Assembly (NCBI GenBank): GCA_964502525.1 | Contig: CAZCXH010000123.1 | Location: 1 to 14,832 of the forward strand | Source of the DNA: DATLYB01 sp964502525 | Lineage (GTDB): Bacteria; Bacteroidota; Bacteroidia; Chitinophagales; CAIOSU01 | Direction of reading: 5' to 3' | Length of the DNA: 14,832 nucleotides | Shown: one piece after another, positions 1 through 7,281 of the stretch | Position numbering within the stretch: position 1 is the stretch's first letter | Layout: each line of letters opens with the position of its first letter | Translations under genes and position numbers: made by a program | The notes under the pieces: model-generated | The model's input: the letters and a program-made list of their open reading frames with translations, nothing else | What the model was told of the DNA's origin: nothing | Databases searched by the model: none

Positions 1-430
1 TGCTGTTGATGTAGCCGTATTCAAAGCCGATGGAGCGGCAATAGATTTTTTGCAGATGCGCGAGAATATTCTCCAGCGTGGGGGTTGGCAAACCCAGATC
101 TTTTCCCGATATAAAAGATTTTTTCAACTGCGCTTCACTCAGCCCGAAATGCTTCAAATCAATATCTGCGTGGCGGTCAATGCGCTCGCGGATGGGATTG
201 GTTTTTGAAACGAGATGCGCGCGCCTGCGATACGCGTCAATCAGCGTCCACACTTTCAGTTCATCAGGCGAAACCGATGCGCCATTGGTGGTGTGCAGCG
301 AAACGGCTAAATCAAAACCTTCAAAGAAGCGCTTCCACTCCTCATCAACGGACTTTGGATTCTGTTTAAAATCATTGTAAAGCGACTCGATGTAGGCGGG
401 GTGGGCATTGGAGATGTAGGTGGCTTCCAT
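1..430 (-). CDS. sucA: 2-oxoglutarate dehydrogenase E1 component, N-terminal part (runs off the left edge)
   Basis: The minus-strand frame from the ATG at 428-430 is open to the window edge, giving 143 codons. It begins METYISN-like (MEATYISNAHPAYIESLY) and continues with DFKQNPKSVDEEWKRFF, the typical N-terminal peripheral-subunit binding segment of SucA. At residues about 70-100 come a LIDAYRRRAHL helix and DLKHFGLSE, and near the edge IYCRSIGFEYGYI, matching the conserved TYCGSIGAEYMHI block of E. coli SucA. The enzyme is the thiamine-diphosphate E1 subunit that decarboxylates 2-oxoglutarate and passes the succinyl group to the lipoyl E2 (SucB) in the TCA cycle, in the cytoplasm. The catalytic ThDP domains lie outside the window. 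It is divergent from mfd across an 89-bp gap. The family call is firm; only the 5' end can be assessed. Confidence 0.93.
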   Translation of the reverse strand, partial: MEATYISNAHPAYIESLYNDFKQNPKSVDEEWKRFFEGFDLAVSLHTTNGASVSPDELKVWTLIDAYRRRAHLVSKTNPIRERIDRHADIDLKHFGLSEAQLKKSFISGKDLGLPTPTLENILAHLQKIYCRSIGFEYGYINS

Positions 431-447
431 GAAGGGAATTTATGACG

Positions 448-455
448 CAAATATC
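448..455 (-). promoter_or_regulatory. Possible Bacteroidota -7 element for sucA
   Basis: On the minus strand GATATTTG fits TAnnTTTG except for the first base and lies 17 nt upstream of the sucA ATG. No TTTG lies at the usual 19-21 nt further upstream, so only half of the expected promoter is visible. Confidence 0.28.
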
Positions 456-499
456 GGAGAAAATCAAATGACCGATTTCCGTTGCTTCCCAAATCCCGC

Positions 500-507
500 T
501 AACTTTG
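500..507 (+). promoter_or_regulatory. Likely -7 promoter element of mfd
   Basis: TAACTTTG is a perfect TAnnTTTG match. It ends 12 nt before the mfd ATG, which would leave a leader of only several nucleotides. A weak TTG at 482-484 could serve as the -33 part, although the 15-nt spacer is short. No Shine-Dalgarno sequence precedes the ATG, which is common in this phylum. Confidence 0.42.
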
Positions 508-519
508 CACCGCGGCTGA

Positions 520-3500
520 ATGAACCTGGATGAACTATTAGGTCGCTATCGCAACGACCTGCGCGTAAATCGAATTGCAGAGAAGCTTCGGCAACTCCCC
601 CGTGTAAAGCTTCATCTGGAAGGATTGCTCTGCTCGTCTGATGCTTTCATTGCCGCTGCGGTCTTCGGCAAAACTTCCCTCAATCATCTTTTCATATACC
701 CTGAAAAAGAAGAGGCGGCTTATTTCCAAAACAATCTCTCCGGTTTGCTGGAAGGCAAGGATGTCATGTACTTCCCGGATTCGTTCAAGCGTCCCGGAAA
801 ATTTGACGAGGTAAATAACAACAATATCTTGCTGCGCACCGAAACGGTGAACAGACTGAGCAACAGCGGTACAACCGGGGAATTGATTGTTACCTATCCG
901 GAAGCGCTGTTCGAGAAAGTGGTTCAGCGAACCGTATTGAAGGAAAACATCATCGAGATCAGCATCGGTGCAAAGCTTGATGCCGATTTCGTAATGGAAT
1001 TGCTGGTAGAACACGGTTTCGGGCGCGTTGACTTCGTGTATGAGCCGGGGCAGTTCAGCATTCGCGGAGGAATCATTGATGTGTTTTCGTTTGGAAACGA
1101 GTTGCCTTACCGCGTTGAATTGTTTGGCGATGAGGTGGAGTCTGTCAGGATTTTTGATCCTTCCACGCAGTTGTCCGAGCGCAAGCTTGCGAAAGTCACC
1201 ATCGTGCCGAATATTCAGACTCAGTTTTCCGCTGAACAAAAAGCGTCATTATTCGAAACCCTGCCGGTGAATACGGTGATCTGGATGAAAGACCTTGCTT
1301 TTACTTTGGATATATTGGACAAGTGCTTCAACAGCGCTGTGGCGATGTTTGAAGCCGTGACGGGTGGCGGAAAGGTGGATGTGGACGAACAAAACCATTT
1401 TTTTTTATCTCATCCCTCTCAAACTTTCGAGCCTGCCAAAAAACTGTCTGAACATCTGCTGAATTTCTCCTGTATTGAATTATCGAAAAAATCAATGCTG
1501 GGCGGAGAAACCGTCCCATTCAACATCAAGCCGCAGCCGGTGTTGAACAAGAACTTCAACCTGCTCATCGAAAACCTCGGGCAAAATCAAAAGCAGGGGA
1601 TCGTCAATTTCCTTTTCTCAGAAAATCCGAAGCAGCTCAAGCGCTTCAATCACATCTTCGAGGATATGCAGGCGGAAGTGCAACTGTTTCCGATAGTGAA
1701 AAGCGTTCATGAGGGATTTATTGATGAAGACCTGAAAGTGGCGTGTTACACCGACCACCAGATTTTCGAGCGTTACCACAAATACAACATCAGGGCGGGT
1801 TTCAGCAAGAGCCAGGCATTGCTGCTGAAAACGCTGCGCGAGATGAAGCCGGGAGATTACGTGACGCATATTGACCATGGCGTGGGTGTTTTCTCCGGAC
1901 TGGAAAAAATAGAAGTGAACGGACACCTACAGGAGGCGGTGCGCCTCATCTACAAAGACAACGATTTGCTTTACGTCAGCATCGGTTCGCTGCACAAAAT
2001 TTCCAAATACACGGGCAAGGAAGGCACTGCTCCGAAAATGAACAAACTCGGCACCGACACGTGGGAGCAGGTGAAACGCAGGACGAAAAAACGCATCAAG
2101 GACATTGCGGAGGAACTGATACAACTCTACGCAAAGCGCAAAGCGCAGAAAGGTTTTTCTTTCAATAAAGACACCTACCTGCAAACCGAACTGGAGGCTT
2201 CATTTATATATGAAGACACTCCGGATCAGGTGAAAGCGACCAAGGATTTCAAAACAGACATGGAAGCCGAGCATCCTATGGACAGGCTGGTGTGCGGTGA
2301 CGTGGGCTTCGGAAAAACGGAAATCGCCATCCGCGCAGCGTTCAAGACGGTAACGGACGGCAAGCAGGCGGCAGTGCTCGCGCCCACCACCATCCTGACG
2401 CTGCAGCACTACAAAACCTTTTCGGAAAGGCTGAAGGATTTTCCATGCAAGATTGATTATATCAATCGCTTCAAAACTGCGGCACAGCGGAAAGATACAT
2501 TGCGGAAACTGGAGAAGGGTGAAATTGATATTATCATCGGCACGCACGCGCTTTTAAGCAAGAACGTAAAATTCAAAGACCTCGGACTGCTGGTGGTGGA
2601 TGAAGAGCAAAAATTCGGAGTGTCGGCAAAGGAAAGATTGCGGGAATTGAAAGTGAATGTGGACACCCTTACCTTAACCGCTACGCCAATTCCGCGCACC
2701 CTGCAATTCTCGCTGATGGGAGCGCGCGACCTTTCCATCATCAACACGCCTCCGCCCAACCGCCAGCCAATTCAAACGGAACTGCATGTTTACAATGATG
2801 ACATTTTGCGCGATGCGATTTATTATGAGATATATCGCGGAGGACAGGTTTTCTTTGTGCATAACAGGGTGAAAGACATCAACGAACTCGCAGGCATGAT
2901 GAAGAAACTTTGTCCGGACGTTGACTTTGGGGTGGCGCATGGGCAGATGGAAGGTCATCACCTGGAGGAGGCGATGATGAAGTTCATTAACAAAGAAACG
3001 GATGTGTTGGTGTGCACCAACATTGTCGAGTCAGGTCTGGATATTCCGAATGCCAACACGATGATCATCAACAATTCTCATTGGTTCGGATTGAGCGACC
3101 TGCATCAATTACGCGGACGCGTGGGGCGCAGCAATAAGAAAGCGTTCTGCTATCTGTTCACTCCTCCGCTCTCAGCATTGCCGGATGACGCCCGCAAGCG
3201 TTTGAAAACCATCGAAGAATATTCAGAACTGGGAAGCGGATTTAACATCGCCATGCGCGACATGGATATCCGCGGGGCGGGAAACCTGCTTGGTGCGGAG
3301 CAAAGCGGGTTCATCGCAGAGATTGGCTACGAGACGTATCACAAAATTTTGGATGAAACGATACGCGAGCTGAAGGAAACAGAATTCAAGGAACTGTACA
3401 AAGACGAATTGGAAAAGAAGCATGATTACGTGAGTGAATGCCAGGTGGATACAGATGTGGAGATGCTCATTCCTGACGAATATGTCAGGAACATCAATGA

Positions 3501-3906
3501 ACGGCTGAGCCTCTACACGGAATTAAGCAATCTGAAGGACGAACAGGGCTTGACCAAATTCCGCGAAGAACTGCGCGACCGCTTCGGGCCTGTGCCGCCA
3601 CAGGTGGAGGAATTGTTCAGCGCTGTGCGGTTAAGCTGGCTGGGGAAGGAACTCGGATTTGAAAAAATTGTCATCAAAAGCAACCAACTGCGCGGCTATT
3701 TTCCGGAAAATCAGGAATCGTTTTATTATCAAACAGAAACTTTCGGAAACATCCTGAAGTATGTTCAGTCGCATCCAAGCAAATGCCGGGTGAAGCAAAC
3801 GGAGAAAAACCTCTTCATTATTTTCGAAGGCATCAAAACGATGGAAGAGGCGAGGGTGAAACTGAGGGATGTGCAGGAAAAAGTGAGAAATGGAGTGGCG
3901 GTGTAA
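520..3906 (+). CDS. mfd: Transcription-repair coupling factor Mfd
   Basis: The protein has 1128 residues, close to the 1148 of E. coli Mfd, and shows the full domain order. An N-terminal UvrB-like module (GGIIDVFSFG then RVELFGDEVESVRIFD, about residues 180-215) precedes the CarD-like RNA-polymerase interaction domain, which starts at G445 (GDYVTHIDHGVGVFSGLE). The RecG-type translocase follows, with Walker A CGDVGFGKTE (K599), DEEQ (694-697), TATPIPRT (720-727) and QLRGRVGR (864-870). The TRG-like segment is DMDIRGAGNLLGAEQSG (914-930), and a C-terminal D7 domain ends the protein. Mfd uses ATP to push stalled RNA polymerase off lesions and recruits UvrA for strand-specific excision repair. 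The first ATG after a -7 box fits the usual Bacteroidota N-terminus. All key motifs are intact. It converges on the next gene with a 12-bp gap. Confidence 0.98.
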   Translation: MNLDELLGRYRNDLRVNRIAEKLRQLPRVKLHLEGLLCSSDAFIAAAVFGKTSLNHLFIYPEKEEAAYFQNNLSGLLEGKDVMYFPDSFKRPGKFDEVNNNNILLRTETVNRLSNSGTTGELIVTYPEALFEKVVQRTVLKENIIEISIGAKLDADFVMELLVEHGFGRVDFVYEPGQFSIRGGIIDVFSFGNELPYRVELFGDEVESVRIFDPSTQLSERKLAKVTIVPNIQTQFSAEQKASLFETLPVNTVIWMKDLAFTLDILDKCFNSAVAMFEAVTGGGKVDVDEQNHFFLSHPSQTFEPAKKLSEHLLNFSCIELSKKSMLGGETVPFNIKPQPVLNKNFNLLIENLGQNQKQGIVNFLFSENPKQLKRFNHIFEDMQAEVQLFPIVKSVHEGFIDEDLKVACYTDHQIFERYHKYNIRAGFSKSQALLLKTLREMKPGDYVTHIDHGVGVFSGLEKIEVNGHLQEAVRLIYKDNDLLYVSIGSLHKISKYTGKEGTAPKMNKLGTDTWEQVKRRTKKRIKDIAEELIQLYAKRKAQKGFSFNKDTYLQTELEASFIYEDTPDQVKATKDFKTDMEAEHPMDRLVCGDVGFGKTEIAIRAAFKTVTDGKQAAVLAPTTILTLQHYKTFSERLKDFPCKIDYINRFKTAAQRKDTLRKLEKGEIDIIIGTHALLSKNVKFKDLGLLVVDEEQKFGVSAKERLRELKVNVDTLTLTATPIPRTLQFSLMGARDLSIINTPPPNRQPIQTELHVYNDDILRDAIYYEIYRGGQVFFVHNRVKDINELAGMMKKLCPDVDFGVAHGQMEGHHLEEAMMKFINKETDVLVCTNIVESGLDIPNANTMIINNSHWFGLSDLHQLRGRVGRSNKKAFCYLFTPPLSALPDDARKRLKTIEEYSELGSGFNIAMRDMDIRGAGNLLGAEQSGFIAEIGYETYHKILDETIRELKETEFKELYKDELEKKHDYVSECQVDTDVEMLIPDEYVRNINERLSLYTELSNLKDEQGLTKFREELRDRFGPVPPQVEELFSAVRLSWLGKELGFEKIVIKSNQLRGYFPENQESFYYQTETFGNILKYVQSHPSKCRVKQTEKNLFIIFEGIKTMEEARVKLRDVQEKVRNGVAV

Positions 3907-3918
3907 TGCAGAGAGCCG

Positions 3919-5106
3919 CTAAAACACATTGCCTCCCCAAATAAAACTTCTGAAATCTCCCAGCGGCACATACCGGCTGATCAGGGCGATATCTTTGAGC
4001 CGAAGCGGATGACTCCGCATCTTCAGCACCGCCAGGTCATGCTCTACCGCGGTTTCTTTCACTTCAATCGCTTTTTTATCATTCAAAATGAAATCTATTT
4101 CCTGTCCGCTTTTCTTCTGATAATACTTCAAATCACCCTGCGGCTTGAGTTGCGCTGCTATGGCATTTTCAAATAGCTGACCGCTTGAAATCTGCGTCCC
4201 CGCAAGCTCGTTCAAAATGCCGGTATCTGAAAAATAGAATTTCGGCTGCTGTGAAATTTCCCGGTCAATATTTCTCGAAAAGGGAGTCAGCCTGTAAATG
4301 AAATAAGTGTACTCAAACAAGTCAAGGTATTCCCTCACCTTGAGCCTGTTGATTCCCGCCACGCTGCCCAACTTGCTGTAATCCATTTTGCTTCCAACGC
4401 GGGCTGCCAGCAGTTTTGCCAGCCGGTATAGATCATCGCTTGCAGAATAATCGTAAAGCATTTTTACGTCCAGTTCGATGTATGAGTTGATGATGTCGCG
4501 CAGATAATCGCGCTTGCTTTTTCTGCTTCTCTCGATCGCCACTTCCGGGAAGCCGCCATATTGCACATACTCCTCATAAAGTTCTTTGCAGCGGTTGTAC
4601 CATGCCTCATTGAATGTTTTCCATCGGTAATTCCATGACGTCCGGATATCCGCTCCCCTGAACAGCAGGAACTCTGAAAATCTCAGCGGAAAAAGCTCAA
4701 ATATCTTCTTCCTGCCGGCAAGGCTTTCAGAAAACCGGTTTTTCATGTAATATGCGCTTGAACCGGTGACAATGAATTTTACCCTGTAAGTGTCATAAAT
4801 GTATTTAATCAAGCTCGGAAGGTTTTCAACCAGTTGGATTTCGTCAATGGCGATGACGGCAGGCTTTGAAAAATCCATGCCGAGCAATTGCATTTCTTCA
4901 ATGATGGATGCATAACTCTGGCGGTTTAGCATCGAGCGCACTTCCACGCGCTCACAGTCCAGGAAAAGATGGTTTTCGCTCTTTTCCAGACCCAGAAGGT
5001 ACCTCACTGCCGTGCTTTTTCCCACCCTTCTCATTCCCGTTATGACAGTTATAAGTCTCGACTTAAGGTGTTTTCTCAAAGGCTCGTAGGATTCGCGGAT
5101 AATCAT
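3919..5106 (-). CDS. AAA family ATPase with DUF4143-type C-terminal domain
   Basis: This 395-residue protein has Walker A GMRRVGKST (24-32), Walker B AVIAIDEIQ (83-91) and a sensor-like FIVTGSS (111-117). The middle is helical. The C-terminal part contains GQEIDFILNDKKAIEVKET (334-352), in which D338 and E348-x-K350 resemble a PD-(D/E)xK nuclease-fold core. This is the layout of the large prokaryotic AAA-14 plus DUF4143 ATPase family. Its members are usually solitary, variably present between related genomes, and without a settled biochemical role; nuclease activity has not been generally shown. The gene converges on mfd and is divergent from the PNGase-like gene, so it sits alone. The ATG at 5104-5106 gives the short MIIRESYEPL lead typical of the family. 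Function beyond ATPase is unknown. Confidence 0.9.
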   Translation of the reverse strand: MIIRESYEPLRKHLKSRLITVITGMRRVGKSTAVRYLLGLEKSENHLFLDCERVEVRSMLNRQSYASIIEEMQLLGMDFSKPAVIAIDEIQLVENLPSLIKYIYDTYRVKFIVTGSSAYYMKNRFSESLAGRKKIFELFPLRFSEFLLFRGADIRTSWNYRWKTFNEAWYNRCKELYEEYVQYGGFPEVAIERSRKSKRDYLRDIINSYIELDVKMLYDYSASDDLYRLAKLLAARVGSKMDYSKLGSVAGINRLKVREYLDLFEYTYFIYRLTPFSRNIDREISQQPKFYFSDTGILNELAGTQISSGQLFENAIAAQLKPQGDLKYYQKKSGQEIDFILNDKKAIEVKETAVEHDLAVLKMRSHPLRLKDIALISRYVPLGDFRSFIWGGNVF

Positions 5107-5113
5107 AATGATT

Positions 5114-5121
5114 CAAAATTA
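5114..5121 (-). promoter_or_regulatory. Possible -7 element of the DUF4143 ATPase gene
   Basis: The minus strand reads TAATTTTG, a perfect TAnnTTTG match, ending only 7 nt before the ATG. A start site at the usual distance would make the message leaderless. No clear TTTG is seen at about 20 nt upstream, so the assignment is tentative. Confidence 0.3.
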
Positions 5122-5229
5122 ATCAAATAGTATAACTTTATGACTAGGTTTATATCATATAGTATCACCGATAGAATGCCGGATTAAAAGAAAGTGCTGC
5201 CCGGCTGCTGATTTTGCCTGTTTCCTGAT

Positions 5230-5237
5230 TACTTTTG
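5230..5237 (+). promoter_or_regulatory. Possible -7 element of the PNGase-like gene
   Basis: TACTTTTG matches TAnnTTTG and ends 16 nt before the TTG start at 5254. A TTTG at 5213-5216 lies only 13 nt upstream, shorter than the usual spacer. The rest of the 147-bp gap between this gene and the ATPase gene is AT-rich and shows nothing else recognisable. Confidence 0.35.
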
Positions 5238-5253
5238 ATTCAAAGAGTTCAGA

Positions 5254-7281
5254 TTGAAACAAATCGTTACCTCCATTTTTTTCATGGCTTGTGTTGTACA
5301 AGCATCTGCCGCTTCCGGTGATACAACCATCATCATCGCGCACACGCTGTCCAATCTTGCCTCCCCGCCCTCTGACGATGATGCTTGGGTAGTGTTTCCC
5401 AATAACGGAACCACCTGCCAGCGAATCATCATGAAATTCACTCTCGGCTGCGGCATTCCGAATTGCTCCGGTTGGGATTACACGGTGAACGCTTCGCTTG
5501 GCAAAAAGGATGGTACAATTGATTCTTCTGTCGTTTCTATTGATACTCTGACGCAGGACACCACCTGGAATTATTTCGACCATGTTGAATTTATTGAGGT
5601 AGGACGCCTCATCACTCCTTACGGAACTTATATGGCGAATAACTCCAACGGCTTCAATAGCAGTTGGACGCATCCCTATTATTATGATGTTACAGACTAT
5701 GCCGGTTTGTTAAAGGATTCCGTCAACGTACGGGTGCATTATGACGGATGGACGGATGCCTTCAGCGCAAGAGTTGAATTCCTGATGGTTGAAGGAACTC
5801 CCGCCAGGACCGTTTCCAGCGTGGAGCAGATTTATAATACTTATATCGGCTATCCGGATAAGGCAGGTTTTGAAAATGTTGCGGTCCCAAAATCCGTTTT
5901 CATTTCACCGGATGTCAGCAGCGCGAAAGTGGCGGTGACCATGACCGGACATGGCAGCCAGGGAGAATTCGATCCACATTCGTTTCATCTCAAAGTGAAT
6001 GGCAGCAATGTTCGCAGCCAACTGCTCTGGAAAAGCGATTGCGGCATGAATGCGATTGCCCCGCAGGGCGGCACATGGATTTTCAACCGCGCCAACTGGT
6101 GTCCGGGCGAAAAAGTGCCGGTGTATGAGATGGACATTACGCCTTATATTAACCCCGGAACTTTTGCAACGATTGACCTCGACTTTGATGATTATATGGT
6201 GCAAGCGGGGGAGGGAGCAGGTTACGGAACATCGGTGCATCTGATCACCTATTCCTCCCAAAACAGCCACGATGTGATGCTTGAAGAGATCATTGCGCCC
6301 AATACCGACAAATCGCATCTGCATTATAATCCCGTTTGCACGAACCCGATAGTGAAAATCAAAAACATGGGCAACGTGCCTCTGACGTATGCTGAAATAT
6401 CATACTGGGTGAAAGGCGGCAGCAAGTGGTATTACGAATGGACCGGCAATCTTTCTCCGCTTGAGTCGGAGATTGTCACACTGCCCGCTTTCGACTGGAA
6501 TTCCGACTCCCCCGGTAATACAACTTTCATTGCTGAAACCAACTGGCCAAACGATACTCCGGATGAATATATTTACAATAATCATCTTGAATCGCAGTTC
6601 ACGCCCACTCCGATCATGGATTCCGTGTTTGTTATTCAGATTAGAACCAACGACCGCCCGGAGGAAAATTGGTATGTACTGAAAAATGAAGATGGCGCCA
6701 CCGTCCTTTTCCGGAACAATTTTGCGGCTGTAACCACCCACAGGGACACCCTTCAGCTTTTGCCCGGCAGCTATGCGTTGGATGTATATGACTACGATTC
6801 CTCATGGGGTGGTGGCGATGGGTTGTCATGGTGGCTGAATGTTCAGAATGGATGGGAAGCAGGCGGCACCTTCAGCCTGCGAAGAAGCAATAATTCCGTT
6901 ATAAAAACTTTTAATGGCGATTTCGGAAGCAATATCCATTATGAATTTACGGTCGGGTATGAGTTGGGGCAAAACCCACCGAAAACAGCTCCGGAGCCGC
7001 CTTTGCACACTGGCGTTCATGATGTTCCGCGCTCCGCAAGAATGAATGTGTTTCCCAACCCGGCCGGAGATTTCATCAACATTAAGATGGAATCAGGCAA
7101 AGAAGCAGATGCGAAAATATTACTGACTGACATTTCGGGAAAAATCCTGCTTCAGGATAAGTTCAGCCATTTGAACAAATCGCTGATCATCTCCACGAGT
7201 GCGCTTTCAAACGGAATGTATTTCGTGAGCTATGTTTCAGAAAGCGCGAGGATCGTCCGGAAGCTTGTTATTCAACGTTAA
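5254..7281 (+). CDS. Secreted PNGase F-like peptide-N-glycosidase with T9SS sorting domain
   Basis: The protein has 675 residues. The TTG start is chosen because it gives a proper signal peptide (MKQIVTSIFF..., cleavage near A17-A20); the first ATG, at 5284, would cut into it. Residues about 25-345 follow the two-domain fold of Elizabethkingia PNGase F, which removes N-linked glycans by hydrolysing the GlcNAc-Asn amide. C66-GIPN-C71-SGWD aligns with C51...CDEWD, putting D75 at catalytic D60. DVTD...VHYDGW puts D164 at E118. GEFDPHSFHLKVN puts E238 at E206. FNRANWCPG (277-285) matches PDRAGWCPG, with R279 at R248. A CARDB-like Ig module follows (about 350-445), then a module with NDRPEENW (466-473) and YDYDSSWGGGDG (512-523). 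The type A sorting tail runs from VFPNPAGDF (599-607) to KLVIQR. It is probably exported by T9SS and acts on host or dietary glycoproteins. The stop overlaps the parE stop by 14 bp. Confidence 0.87.
   Translation: MKQIVTSIFFMACVVQASAASGDTTIIIAHTLSNLASPPSDDDAWVVFPNNGTTCQRIIMKFTLGCGIPNCSGWDYTVNASLGKKDGTIDSSVVSIDTLTQDTTWNYFDHVEFIEVGRLITPYGTYMANNSNGFNSSWTHPYYYDVTDYAGLLKDSVNVRVHYDGWTDAFSARVEFLMVEGTPARTVSSVEQIYNTYIGYPDKAGFENVAVPKSVFISPDVSSAKVAVTMTGHGSQGEFDPHSFHLKVNGSNVRSQLLWKSDCGMNAIAPQGGTWIFNRANWCPGEKVPVYEMDITPYINPGTFATIDLDFDDYMVQAGEGAGYGTSVHLITYSSQNSHDVMLEEIIAPNTDKSHLHYNPVCTNPIVKIKNMGNVPLTYAEISYWVKGGSKWYYEWTGNLSPLESEIVTLPAFDWNSDSPGNTTFIAETNWPNDTPDEYIYNNHLESQFTPTPIMDSVFVIQIRTNDRPEENWYVLKNEDGATVLFRNNFAAVTTHRDTLQLLPGSYALDVYDYDSSWGGGDGLSWWLNVQNGWEAGGTFSLRRSNNSVIKTFNGDFGSNIHYEFTVGYELGQNPPKTAPEPPLHTGVHDVPRSARMNVFPNPAGDFINIKMESGKEADAKILLTDISGKILLQDKFSHLNKSLIISTSALSNGMYFVSYVSESARIVRKLVIQR

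Noticed and set aside
78..380. Plus-strand frame of 100 codons at the left edge
   Set aside because: It is antisense to the sucA N-terminus, which has clear family motifs.
538..1239. Long minus-strand frame of 233 codons opposite mfd
   Set aside because: It lies wholly within the coding sequence of a well-supported Mfd and has no recognisable domain.
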